Shown here in pieces: positions 1 to 10,381 of a stretch of DNA of 42,452 bases. The position numbers were made by a program, and so were the translations under genes. Every line of letters starts with the position of its first letter. The stretch's first letter is position 1. Under the pieces are notes generated by a model. It did no database searches and had not been told where the DNA came from. It was given only the letters and a program-made list of their open reading frames with translations. Origin of the DNA: Duganella callida (GTDB taxonomy: Bacteria > Pseudomonadota > Gammaproteobacteria > Burkholderiales > Burkholderiaceae_D); contig NZ_SPVG01000189.1 in NCBI RefSeq assembly GCF_004614165.1, positions 1 to 42,452 of the forward strand, written 5' to 3'.

Positions 1-902
1 CGCAGCAGCTCGGCCACCTGCAGGCCCAGCGCCTCGGCGCTGTCGGCCGGGCCGCTGGCCTCGGCGCTGATCATGCGCTGGCCGTCCGGCGTCGCCACCA
101 TGGCGCGCAGGCGCATCTGGTCGCCGGTGATGGTGGCGTACGACGCCAGCGGCACCTGGCAGCTGCCGCCGAACACCTGCGACACCTTGCGCTCGGCCAC
201 CGACACCAGCGCGCTCGGCACGTGATGCAGCGGCGCCAGCAGCGAGGCCAGATCCAGCCCATCATCGCGCTCGGGAATCTCGATCGCCAGCGTGCCCTGA
301 CCCGGCGCCGGCAGGCTGATGTCGGCGTCCAGCACCGAGCGGATGCGGCTGGCCAGACCCAGGCGCTTGAGCCCGGCCGCGGCCAGGATGATGGCCGCGT
401 ACTCGCCGCGGTCCAGCTTGCCCAGGCGCGTATCGAGATTGCCGCGCAGCGGCTTGATCACCAGCTGCGGATAGCGCGCCGCGATCAGCGCCTGGCGGCG
501 CAGACTGCTGGTACCGACCACCGCGCCGGCCGGCAATTCGTCGAGCGACGCGTAATCGTTGGACACGAACGCGTCGCGCGCATCCTCGCGCTCCAGCACC
601 GCCGCCATGGCGAAACCCTGCGGCAACTCCATCGGCATATCCTTCAGACAATGCACGGCCAGGTCGGCGCGGCCCTCGGCCATCGCCACTTCCAGTTCTT
701 TCACGAACAAGCCCTTGCCGCCCACCTTGGACAGGGTGCGATCCAGAATTTGATCGCCACGCGTCGTCATTCCGACAATTTTGACATCGCACTGCGGATA
801 TAATAATGTCAAGCGGTCACGCACATACTCGGCCTGCCACATGGCAAGACGGCTCTCGCGCGACGCGATCACCAATCTGGACGGGGAATTTTCAGGTGTC
901 AC
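1..902 (-). CDS. hemC: Porphobilinogen deaminase (hydroxymethylbilane synthase), 3' end cut by window edge
   Basis: Polymerises four porphobilinogens into hydroxymethylbilane in cytoplasmic haem and tetrapyrrole synthesis. About 300 codons are present and run off the left edge, so roughly the last 10-30 residues are missing compared with the usual 310 or so. The frame shows the N-terminal [18 protein letters not shown] block, then [40 protein letters not shown] and [13 protein letters not shown]. The cofactor-attachment loop FGGSCQVPL is near residue 245, its Cys carrying the dipyrromethane cofactor. No ATG lies upstream of the conserved N-terminus. I chose GTG at 902; TTG codons a few residues upstream are alternatives and no ribosome site is convincing. 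It is divergent from ppc, an arrangement common in Oxalobacteraceae. The family is certain, the start is not. Confidence 0.93.
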   Translation of the reverse strand, partial: MTPENSPSRLVIASRESRLAMWQAEYVRDRLTLLYPQCDVKIVGMTTRGDQILDRTLSKVGGKGLFVKELEVAMAEGRADLAVHCLKDMPMELPQGFAMAAVLEREDARDAFVSNDYASLDELPAGAVVGTSSLRRQALIAARYPQLVIKPLRGNLDTRLGKLDRGEYAAIILAAAGLKRLGLASRIRSVLDADISLPAPGQGTLAIEIPERDDGLDLASLLAPLHHVPSALVSVAERKVSQVFGGSCQVPLASYATITGDQMRLRAMVATPDGQRMISAEASGPADSAEALGLQVAELL

Positions 903-1073
903 CAAACCCAATTCGGATGTTTTCAAAACCAGTTCTTTCGCTGTAGCTGACGCTGACCGGCGCAAGCCAGTAACACGCGCGTGTTTAAGATCACAAATTT
1001 TAGCACGCTCACCTTCTCGCAGAACCGGGCCACAAGCCCATGCACCGACATTTATCTCTTTGTGGCTGAACAC

Positions 1074-3902
<2,829 letters not shown>

Positions 3903-4216
3903 GCCGCGTCAAGCACTCAGGTGCGGCCGGAAGCCGCGATGATGCGGTGCCAGCCGGCCGTATCCGGGTGACGGCGCGCCGGCGGCCGGGCGGCGTCCGC
4001 GCGGGCGCCGTCCGCCGCATTCGCTTCTGATTTGGCAGGCGTCACAGCTCTCACCCTTGCGGCCGAGATATGCACCATGCCTATATCTAGTTCTCGGGTG
4101 CAACGCTTTTGATATTCATATTTCGAATGCCTCCTATCCGAACTTAAAATTATATTTATATCTGTGGTTTGGGTAAGATGTGTCCATCGAAAACATGCAC
4201 CGCAAGAGGACTCATC
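3903..4216. other. Intergenic stretch with AT-rich promoter-like part
   Basis: This 314-base gap separates ppc from a 38-codon ORF. The first half is very GC-rich with overlapping short inverted repeats but no T-tract, so it is not a clear terminator. Bases about 4100-4175 are strikingly AT-rich for this genome and contain TAAAAT and TATATT hexamers, which suits a promoter reading into the small ORF at 4217. The minus-strand open frames here are Arg/Pro/Ala-rich and have the look of non-coding GC-rich sequence. Confidence 0.4.
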
Positions 4217-4333
4217 ATGACGACCGCTACCCTGACCGCCGTTCCCGCCACCCGCCGCAGCTGGAAGCAACTGGTGCGCCGCGCCCTGGAAACCCTGGGC
4301 AAGCACTACTCGCACGGTCCGTACATGCTGTAA
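4217..4333 (+). CDS. Small basic protein of 38 residues, unrecognised
   Basis: A 38-codon ORF with a ribosome site AAGAGGA placed 6 bases before its ATG, preceded by an AT-rich promoter-like stretch. The product has a Thr/Ala-rich start, then RRSWKQLVRRALETLG, a basic amphipathic segment, and ends GPYML. It has no signal peptide or cysteine. I do not recognise a family. It ends three bases before the stop of the convergent GFA gene. The good ribosome site and the change in base composition upstream argue that it is real, while its size means it could be chance. Confidence 0.5.
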   Translation: MTTATLTAVPATRRSWKQLVRRALETLGKHYSHGPYML

Positions 4334-4336
4334 TGC

Positions 4337-4711
4337 CTAACGGCGCGGCAGCCAGGCCGGCTTGTTCTCGGGATACCATTCCTTCTCGACCGCGCCGGCA
4401 TATTCTGGCTCCATCGTCCCCAGCGTGATGGCGATGCGGTCCGGCGATTCTTCGCTGCGCCAGAACAGGGTCGAACCGCAGACGCGGCAAAACCCGCGCC
4501 GTCCGTGGGTGGACGACGCATATTCCGTCACCAGCGCGGCACCCTGCTCCACCACAAAGCCGGCACTCGCCAGATTGGCATAACTGCCGGCCGCCGCACC
4601 GTGCTGCTTCTGGCACATGGTGCAATAGCAGTGGCTGGCATGCGACGCCGGCAGCGCGGCCCGATAGCGGATGCCGCCGCACAGGCAGCTTCCCCTTAGA
4701 TACTCATCCAT
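4337..4711 (-). CDS. GFA family (CENP-V/glutathione-dependent formaldehyde-activating) zinc protein
   Basis: A 124-residue single-domain protein with the full GFA zinc-ligand pattern: GSCLCGG (Cys 9 and 11), HCYCTMC (Cys 28, 30, 33) and FCRVCGS (Cys 75 and 78). The family prototype, Gfa, was linked to spontaneous glutathione-formaldehyde adduct formation, but most members have no proven substrate, so only the fold and zinc binding can be claimed. The DGSTLF-like segment after the last Cys pair (CGSTLFWR) is typical. It stands alone, convergent with the 38-codon ORF. The length is normal for the family. Confidence 0.88.
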   Translation of the reverse strand: MDEYLRGSCLCGGIRYRAALPASHASHCYCTMCQKQHGAAAGSYANLASAGFVVEQGAALVTEYASSTHGRRGFCRVCGSTLFWRSEESPDRIAITLGTMEPEYAGAVEKEWYPENKPAWLPRR

Positions 4712-4804
4712 ATCAATTTCCCCCTATTCTGTGTGTTGACGCATAGACGGGTTTCGGCGGCAGCGCTGTAATTGGCCCATCCCACTCTGCTGAAGAGGGC
4801 CACC

Positions 4805-5500
4805 ATGACATCGCTGACACCTGCCGCCGAGCTGGCCGCCAGGCAAAACCGTCCCTATCCCAACGATAGCGCAGAATACCGCCAGGCGCGCGTCGCGTTG
4901 CTGGCCGAGGAAATCGAGCTGCGCCGTCACATCGAACGCGTGGCCGCGCAACGGCGCGCCCTGCCGCCCGGCGGGGTGGTCCCCGATTACGATTTCTGCG
5001 ATGAGAATGGCGAGACCGTCAAGCTGGCCGACATGTTCGGCCCGCACGACACGCTGATCACCTATTTCTGGATGTACGGTCCGCAGCGCGAACGGCCCTG
5101 CCCGATGTGCACCGCCTTCCTCGGCGCGCTCGACACGCCATCGAAAGACCTGATGCAGCGCGTGGCCGTGGCCGTGATCGGCCGCTCGCCGGTATCGCGC
5201 CAGCTGGCGTTCGCGCGCGAGCGCGGCTGGCGCCATCTGCGCTTCTACCAGTGCATCGGCGACGACTTCCCGCACGACTACCGCGGCCTGGCGCCCGACG
5301 GCAGCGAGTGGCCCGCGCTCGACGTCTGGACCCGGCAGGCGGCCCAGGTCCGGCATTTCTGGGCCAGCGAACTGGGCGGCACGGAAGATCCCGGCCAGGA
5401 TGCGCGCGGCGCGCCCGATCCCACGCCGCTGTGGAATATCCTCGATCTGACCCCGGCCGGGCGCGGTGCCGACTGGTACCCCAAACTCGAGTACGGATAA
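4805..5500 (+). CDS. DUF899 family thioredoxin-like protein
   Basis: A 231-residue cytoplasmic protein of the DUF899 family, predicted to have a thioredoxin fold. The CPMC motif lies at residues 99-102, after TYFWMYGP, and the C-terminal DLTPAGRGADWYPKLEYG block is characteristic. The biochemical role of the family is not established; a redox or peroxide-related function is inferred from the fold and the CxxC. I chose ATG 4805 because AGAGGG lies 6 bases upstream; the open frame extends 11 codons further. A strong terminator follows directly. Confidence 0.85.
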   Translation: MTSLTPAAELAARQNRPYPNDSAEYRQARVALLAEEIELRRHIERVAAQRRALPPGGVVPDYDFCDENGETVKLADMFGPHDTLITYFWMYGPQRERPCPMCTAFLGALDTPSKDLMQRVAVAVIGRSPVSRQLAFARERGWRHLRFYQCIGDDFPHDYRGLAPDGSEWPALDVWTRQAAQVRHFWASELGGTEDPGQDARGAPDPTPLWNILDLTPAGRGADWYPKLEYG

Positions 5501-5503
5501 AAG

Positions 5504-5535
5504 AAAAGGGAGGCGCCCGGCCTCCCTTTTTTTTT
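5504..5535. terminator. Bidirectional rho-independent terminator
   Basis: Stem GGGAGGC (5508-5514) pairs with GCCTCCC (5520-5526) across a five-base loop, flanked by AAAA on the left and a run of nine T on the right. It ends the DUF899 transcript on the plus strand. On the minus strand the same hairpin is followed by TTTTCTTTT and lies just after the rpoD stop codon, so it probably serves both convergent genes. Confidence 0.9.
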
Positions 5536-5544
5536 GGATGACGC

Positions 5545-8085
5545 TTAGTTCTGCGTCAGGAACGTCTTCAGCTTGTCCGAGCGCGACGGCTGGCGCAGCT
5601 TGCTCATGGCCTTGGCTTCGATCTGGCGGATACGCTCGCGGGTCACGTCGAACTGCTTGCCCACCTCTTCCAGCGTGTGGTCGTTCGACATTTCCACGCC
5701 GTAGCGCATGCGCAGCACCTTGGCTTCGCGCGGGGTCAGCGAATCCAGCACTTCCTTGATGACGTTGCGCATCGAGGCGTGCAGCGCGGCGTCCAGCGGC
5801 GCCAGCGTGGTGTTGTCTTCGATGAAGTCGCCCAGCTGCGAATCGCCGTCCTCGCCCATCGGCGTTTCCATCGAAATCGGCTCCTTGGCGATCTTCATGA
5901 TCTCGCGCACCTTCGATTCCGGCATCTCCATCTTCACCGCCAGGGTCGCCAGGTCCGGCTCGCTGCCGGTTTCCTGCATGATCTGGCGCGAGATGCGGTT
6001 CATCTTGTTGATGGTCTCGATCATGTGCACCGGCACGCGGATGGTGCGCGCCATGTCGGCGATCGAGCGGGTGATGGCCTGACGGATCCACCAGGTCGCA
6101 TAGGTCGAGAACTTGTAGCCGCGGCGGTATTCGAACTTGTCGACCGCCTTCAGCAGACCGATGTTACCTTCCTGGATCAGGTCGAGGAACTGCAGGCCGC
6201 GGTTGATGTACTTCTTCGCGATCGAGATCACCAGACGCAGGTTGGCCACCGTCATTTCCCGCTTGGCCTGGCGCGCGCGCTTCTCGCCGGCCGCCATCTG
6301 CTTGTTGATCTTGCGCAGGTCGGCCAGCGGCAGCGCCACGCGCGCCTGCAGGTCGATCATCTTGCGCTGCAGTTCCTTCACGGCCGGCACGTTACGGCCC
6401 AGCACCACGCTGTACGGGTAGCCGGCATCGACTTCGCCGTCCACCCAGTCCAGATCGGTTTCATTGCCCGGGAAGACCTTGATGAAGTGGGCGCGCGGCA
6501 TGCCGCAGCGGTTGACGCACAGCTCCAGCACGGCGCGCTCGATGTGGCGCACTTCTTCCATCTGGCCGCGCAGCGTGTCGCACAGCTTTTCCACCACCTT
6601 GGCGGTGAAGCGGATGCCCAGCAGTTCGGCCGAGATGGCTTCCTGCGAGGCCACGTACACCTTGGAGCCGTAGCCGCCGGCCGCCTTGCGCATTTTCTCG
6701 AAATGGCTTTCGATGGTGGCGAACTTTTCCAGCGCCGCCACCTTCATCTGCGCCAGCTGCTCGGTCGAGTAACCCGCGGCGGCGCCGCCGCCGGCATCAT
6801 CTTCCTCTTCTTCCTCGACCTCGTCTTCCTCGTCTTCGTCGTCCGACCCCGCCGCCACCACCGGCGCGGCGACCATGTCGTTCGGATCGACAAAGCCGTC
6901 GACCACGTCGTCCACCTTCATCTCGTCCGACTCGATGCGGCCGGCCAGCGCCAGGATTTCCGCGATGGTGGTCGGGCAGGCCGAGATGGCCTGGATCATG
7001 TCCTTCAGACCTTCTTCGATACGCTTGGCGATTTCGATCTCGCCTTCGCGCGTCAGCAGCGCCACCGCGCCCATTTCACGCATGTACATGCGCACCGGGT
7101 CGGTGGTGCGGCCGAAGTCGGAATCCACGGTCGACAGCGCGGTGGCGGCGGCCGCCTCCACCTCGTCGTCCGAGGTCACGGTGGCGACGTTATCGCTCAG
7201 CAGCAGCGCTTCCGCATCGGGCGCACGCTCGTAGATGGCGATGCCCATGTCGTTGAAGGTGGCGATGATGCCTTCGATCGCTTCCGGATCGATGATGTTT
7301 TCCGGCAGCTGGTCGTTGATCTCGGCGTAGGTCAGGAAGCCGCGCTCGCGGCCCTTGTTGATCAGGTTCTTGATCTGGACGCGGCGTTTTTCCAGTTCCT
7401 CGGCCGAGGCTTTCGGGTCGACGCCACCCAGGATATCGCCCTTGGCGCGGCGTTCGCGCGCCTTGCTGGCCGCCTTCATCTCGGCGCGCTCGACCGCGTT
7501 CAGCGCGGCGATCTCGTCGTTCTCCGGCATGAATTCGGACGGCTTGCGGCCGCGGCGGCCCGGCACTTTCACGCCCGGCAGCTGGTAGCCCGAGGTGTCG
7601 ATCGAAGCCAGCGTGGCCGCGTCGGTGACCTGGTTGACGGCCGGCGCGGCGGTGCCCGGGACGACGGCGGGCGCCAGCTCGACCTTGGCCTTGACCACTT
7701 TCGATTTCGGCGCGGCTTTCACGGCCACGGCCGGCGCGTCGGCTTCCGCTGCGGCGGCTTGCGCCAGCGCTGCCTTGCGGCTGGCCTTGACCACCACCTT
7801 GACCGCCGGCGCGTCGGCCGCGTCGGCCACTGGCGCCTCGACGGCGGCCTCAGCCGTGTCGGCCACGACCGGCGCCGGCTGTTCCAGCGCGACGTCCAGG
7901 CTGTCCACCGCCTCCGCCGTGGCGGCCAGGCGGGTTTTCTTTTTGACTACCGTAACTTTGCTCGCTGCCTCTTGTGCATTATCGATCACATAAGATAAAG
8001 TCGTCTTCGGCACCACCAGCGGCGCGGCGCTGGCACGGGTTGGCTTCTTGACGGACAACGTTAAAGTTTTCGGCGTTTTTGTCAT
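5545..8085 (-). CDS. rpoD: RNA polymerase primary sigma factor RpoD (sigma-70) with long N-terminal extension
   Basis: Directs RNA polymerase to housekeeping promoters. With ATG at 8085 the protein is 846 residues, well above the 613 of E. coli. The first 235 or so residues are a low-complexity Ala/Val/Lys/Pro-rich extension. Region 1.1 is near 240-300, region 1.2 ([11 protein letters not shown]) near 330, an acidic Asp/Glu run near 415-430 in the non-conserved region, region 2.4 ([17 protein letters not shown]) near 655-675, and region 4 with the helix-turn-helix ([21 protein letters not shown]) near 800-825. GTG 8097 is an alternative start; ATG 8085 has GTGAGA at a suitable distance. dnaG, the usual upstream neighbour, is not in the window. 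A candidate small RNA lies immediately upstream. Confidence 0.95.
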   Translation of the reverse strand: MTKTPKTLTLSVKKPTRASAAPLVVPKTTLSYVIDNAQEAASKVTVVKKKTRLAATAEAVDSLDVALEQPAPVVADTAEAAVEAPVADAADAPAVKVVVKASRKAALAQAAAAEADAPAVAVKAAPKSKVVKAKVELAPAVVPGTAAPAVNQVTDAATLASIDTSGYQLPGVKVPGRRGRKPSEFMPENDEIAALNAVERAEMKAASKARERRAKGDILGGVDPKASAEELEKRRVQIKNLINKGRERGFLTYAEINDQLPENIIDPEAIEGIIATFNDMGIAIYERAPDAEALLLSDNVATVTSDDEVEAAAATALSTVDSDFGRTTDPVRMYMREMGAVALLTREGEIEIAKRIEEGLKDMIQAISACPTTIAEILALAGRIESDEMKVDDVVDGFVDPNDMVAAPVVAAGSDDEDEEDEVEEEEEDDAGGGAAAGYSTEQLAQMKVAALEKFATIESHFEKMRKAAGGYGSKVYVASQEAISAELLGIRFTAKVVEKLCDTLRGQMEEVRHIERAVLELCVNRCGMPRAHFIKVFPGNETDLDWVDGEVDAGYPYSVVLGRNVPAVKELQRKMIDLQARVALPLADLRKINKQMAAGEKRARQAKREMTVANLRLVISIAKKYINRGLQFLDLIQEGNIGLLKAVDKFEYRRGYKFSTYATWWIRQAITRSIADMARTIRVPVHMIETINKMNRISRQIMQETGSEPDLATLAVKMEMPESKVREIMKIAKEPISMETPMGEDGDSQLGDFIEDNTTLAPLDAALHASMRNVIKEVLDSLTPREAKVLRMRYGVEMSNDHTLEEVGKQFDVTRERIRQIEAKAMSKLRQPSRSDKLKTFLTQN

Positions 8086-8202
8086 TAAAAATCTCACTAT
8101 GCGTATTCGGCAGAAATTACAAAAAAGCTGGCCCCGCGCCGACCGCTGAAGGTGCGCAAGGGGCGAAAATGTTGTAATTTAGCTGACGATTATCTGCGGA
8201 AT

Positions 8203-8231
8203 AAAAAAAGCCCGCTTCCAGCCACGGGCTT
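8203..8231 (-). terminator. Rho-independent terminator upstream of rpoD
   Basis: On the minus strand the stem AAGCCCG/CGGGCTT (7 bp, 8208-8214 with 8225-8231, 10-base loop) is followed by seven consecutive T (8203-8209). It precedes the rpoD start by about 120 bases in the direction of rpoD transcription. It therefore either ends a separate short transcript or acts as an attenuator in an rpoD leader. The plus-strand side has only a broken T-tract. Confidence 0.8.
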
Positions 8232-8338
8232 GTTTCTGTTTTCAGGGAAGAACGAGGAGAGGGCAAATAAGAAGGGCATCCGCCCCCTGTCAAACCATCT
8301 GAATCGCATCCTGTACTACACCGTGCTACTGTAGTGCG
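8203..8338 (-). ncRNA. Candidate small RNA of about 136 nt between rpoD and proQ
   Basis: A perfect TATAAT on the minus strand (8345-8350) predicts a start near 8338, and a strong intrinsic terminator ends at 8203. The enclosed sequence folds into at least three local hairpins: ACTACA/TGTAGT near the 5' end (8330-8335 with 8315-8320), a GGGC-GGAT-GCCC tetraloop hairpin in the middle, and the terminator. No tRNA features and no conserved peptide were seen. The -35 side is weak. The alternative is that this is the 5' leader of rpoD with an attenuator. The identity is unknown; it does not look like 6S RNA, which is longer. Confidence 0.45.
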
Positions 8339-8344
8339 TCGGCT

Positions 8345-8350
8345 ATTATA
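8345..8350 (-). promoter_or_regulatory. Perfect -10 hexamer TATAAT for the candidate small RNA or rpoD leader
   Basis: The minus strand reads TTGTG followed by TATAAT. The best -35 candidates at 16-17 base spacing (GTGCGT, TGCGTG) match the consensus poorly, so an activator or other compensation is possible. It is the only consensus sigma-70 -10 box in the rpoD-proQ gap. Confidence 0.45.
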
Positions 8351-8400
8351 CACAATTCGGCCCGTGCACGCACGTCCGGCCTCTCCCGCAAGCATGAGCA

Positions 8401-8420
8401 TTTCGACACAGTGGTCGAAA
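8401..8420. repeat. Inverted repeat TTTCGAC-N6-GTCGAAA upstream of proQ
   Basis: A perfect 7-bp inverted repeat separated by ACAGTG, about 54 bases before the proQ start. It has no T-tract, so it is not a terminator. It could be a protein-binding operator or a hairpin in the proQ leader. Confidence 0.5.
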
Positions 8421-8473
8421 AGGCACTGCAATCCTGTGGTCAGCATGATATTCTTACGGCTCTTGCTTAACCT

Positions 8474-8950
8474 ATGAAGTCGATGAACACTAGCACCACC
8501 ACCCAGCCTGAGGCCGTCGAGCCAGCCACCGCTGCCGCCGCCCCAACTGCCGCGCCCACCCCGCGCGCCCTGCTGAAACAGCTGCAAACCCAATTCCCGG
8601 CCTTCCGCGACTTCCTGCCCCTGTCGATCGGCATCGACAAGCAGCTGCTGGCCGTCATGCCCGAGCTCGACCGCAAAACCATGCGCACCGCGCTGGGCAT
8701 CCACACCGGTTCGCTGCGCTACCTGAAAGTCATGGAAAAAGCCAAGGTGCGCCACAACCTGGACGGCACCCCGGGCGCCGAAGTGACCGACACCCACCGC
8801 GCCCACGCCACCGAGGTCCTGAAGGAACGCTACAAGAAGGAAGCCGAGCGCAAGAAAGCCGAGCGCGACGCCAAGGCCGCCGAGGAAGCCGCGCGCGTGC
8901 GCGCCGACAAGCTGAACCAGCTGGCGGCCAAGTTCTCGCGCAAGGGCTGA
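8474..8950 (+). CDS. proQ: ProQ/FinO family RNA chaperone
   Basis: A 158-residue RNA-binding protein. An Ala/Thr/Pro-rich N-terminal tail of about 28 residues is followed by the ProQ/FinO domain (residues about 30-115: LLKQLQTQFPAF, LPLSIGID, LRYLKVM, R.NLDG), then a Lys/Glu/Arg/Ala-rich C-terminal helix. Family members bind structured 3' ends of mRNAs and small RNAs and influence stability and pairing. The protein is shorter than E. coli ProQ (232) and lacks the C-terminal Tudor-like domain. No clear ribosome site is visible; ATG 8483 is an alternative start. The next gene begins one base after its stop, implying translational coupling. Confidence 0.88.
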   Translation: MKSMNTSTTTQPEAVEPATAAAAPTAAPTPRALLKQLQTQFPAFRDFLPLSIGIDKQLLAVMPELDRKTMRTALGIHTGSLRYLKVMEKAKVRHNLDGTPGAEVTDTHRAHATEVLKERYKKEAERKKAERDAKAAEEAARVRADKLNQLAAKFSRKG

Positions 8951-8951
8951 G

Positions 8952-9626
8952 TTGGATCCATCGTTGGAGCCATCGACGGCCGGCACCGCGGCAGAGGATG
9001 ACCTGCCGCCCTATCCCGGCATAACCATCGCCGACGTGCAGCTGGTGGCGACGCCGGACCAAGCCGTCGCCGCGCGCGACGCCCTGCTGGCCTGCGACGC
9101 CATCGGCTTCGACACCGAATCCAAGCCCACCTTCACCAAGGGCGAAGTGTCGACCGGGCCGCACCTGATCCAGTTCGCCACCGATACCCGGGCCTACCTG
9201 TTCCAGATCGGCGCCCGCACCGACGAGCACACGCTGGCGGTGCTGCGCGCCATCCTGGAGCCGACCGCGCCGCTGAAGGTCGGCTTCGGCCTCAGCGACG
9301 ACGTCAAACGCCTGCACGCCAAGCTCGACATCCGCGCCGCCGGCGTGGTCGACATGGGCGTGGTGCTGCGCACGCCTGGCCAGCGCAACGACCTCGGCGC
9401 GCGCAGCGCCGTGGCGAAATATTTCGGCCAGGCGCTGCAGAAATCCAAGAAAATCTCCACCACCAACTGGGCGCTGCCGCGCCTGAACGAAAAGCAGCTG
9501 CTGTACGCGGCCGACGACGCTCAGGTGGCGCTGCGCGTGTATCGTCGCTGGCTGGACCTCGGCAATAAATTGCCCTCCCTCAAACCGGTGAAGTTGCCGA
9601 AGTCAGCCAAAACCGGTATATCCTAG
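8952..9626 (+). CDS. 3'-5' exonuclease, RNase D-like DEDDy fold
   Basis: A 224-residue single-domain exonuclease of the RNase D/WRN type. Exo I is IGFDTES (Asp 54, Glu 56), exo II is GLSDD (Asp 116/117), and exo III is YAADDAQVA (Tyr 185, Asp 189), giving all DEDDy metal ligands. There is no HRDC domain, so it is not full-length RNase D. The substrate (RNA or DNA) cannot be told from sequence. The start is TTG 8952, one base after the proQ stop, with AAGGGC inside the proQ end as its ribosome site. Co-expression with an RNA chaperone favours an RNA-related role, but this is an inference. Confidence 0.85.
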   Translation: MDPSLEPSTAGTAAEDDLPPYPGITIADVQLVATPDQAVAARDALLACDAIGFDTESKPTFTKGEVSTGPHLIQFATDTRAYLFQIGARTDEHTLAVLRAILEPTAPLKVGFGLSDDVKRLHAKLDIRAAGVVDMGVVLRTPGQRNDLGARSAVAKYFGQALQKSKKISTTNWALPRLNEKQLLYAADDAQVALRVYRRWLDLGNKLPSLKPVKLPKSAKTGIS

Positions 9627-9664
9627 TCACGCGGCCGCCCTGCGCCGTCTGCATAAGGAGAGGT

Positions 9665-10381
9665 ATGAGGACAGTATCCGCCTTGAGACTGAGCGCAACG
9701 CTGCTGCTGGCCGGCCTGGCCACGCCGATCCTGGCGCCGGCGGCGGCCCTGCCCGACACGCTGGAACAGCGCATCGCCGCCTGCCTGGCCTGCCACAGCG
9801 TGAAGGAACGCGGTGACGCCTACTTCCCGCGCATCGCCGGCAAGCCGGCCGGCTACCTGTACAACCAGCTGCGCAATTTCCGCGACGGCCGCCGCCATTA
9901 CCCGCTGATGAGCTACATGGTCGAGCACCTGCCCGACGCCTATCTGCGCGAGATCGCCGATTACTTCGCCGCCCAGCATCCGCCGTACGCCGCCGCCTCG
10001 GCCGGCAGCGCCGACCGCGCCACCGACGCCCAGCTCACGCGCGGCGAAGCGCTGATCAGGCAGGGCGATCCCGCCAAAAAAGTCCCGGCCTGCGTGGCCT
10101 GCCACGGCAGCGCGCTCACCGGTGTCGAGCCCGCCATTCCCGGCCTGCTCGGGCTGCCGAGCGACTACATCAACGCCCAGTTCGGCAACTGGAAAAACAG
10201 GTCGCGCCGCGCCGCCGCGCCCGACTGCATGGCCGACATCGCCGCGCGCCTGAGCGAGAACGACATCGCCTCGTTGTCCGCGTGGCTGGCGCGCCAGCCG
10301 CCCGACGCCGCCGCCCGACCGGCGGCCAGCCTGCCGCAAGCGTCGCCGCTGCGTTGCGGCAGCATGGAGGCGAGCCAATGA
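9665..10381 (+). CDS. Diheme cytochrome c (c4-like), exported
   Basis: A 238-residue periplasmic electron carrier. It has a Sec signal peptide (residues 1 to about 28, ending near LAPAAA) and two haem-binding motifs, CLACH at 40-44 and CVACH at 143-147, in two similar domains as in cytochrome c4. PRIAGKPAGYLYNQLRNFRDG is the typical segment after the first haem. An AAGGAGAGGT ribosome site precedes the ATG. Its stop overlaps the start of the next cytochrome gene (ATGA), so the two form an operon. No dehydrogenase gene is adjacent, so its donor is unknown. Confidence 0.9.
   Translation: MRTVSALRLSATLLLAGLATPILAPAAALPDTLEQRIAACLACHSVKERGDAYFPRIAGKPAGYLYNQLRNFRDGRRHYPLMSYMVEHLPDAYLREIADYFAAQHPPYAAASAGSADRATDAQLTRGEALIRQGDPAKKVPACVACHGSALTGVEPAIPGLLGLPSDYINAQFGNWKNRSRRAAAPDCMADIAARLSENDIASLSAWLARQPPDAAARPAASLPQASPLRCGSMEASQ

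Noticed and set aside
262-792. 176-codon minus-strand frame overlapping hemC
   Set aside because: It lies on the same strand as hemC in another frame and has no recognisable motif, whereas the hemC frame reads through the whole left end with all family motifs.
3909-4103. Small minus-strand ORFs in the gap after ppc
   Set aside because: Arg/Pro/Ala-rich translation typical of non-coding GC-rich DNA, with no ribosome site.
8152-8334. 60-codon plus-strand ORF between rpoD and proQ
   Set aside because: No ribosome site, no family resemblance, and it runs through the terminator hairpin and candidate small RNA on the other strand.
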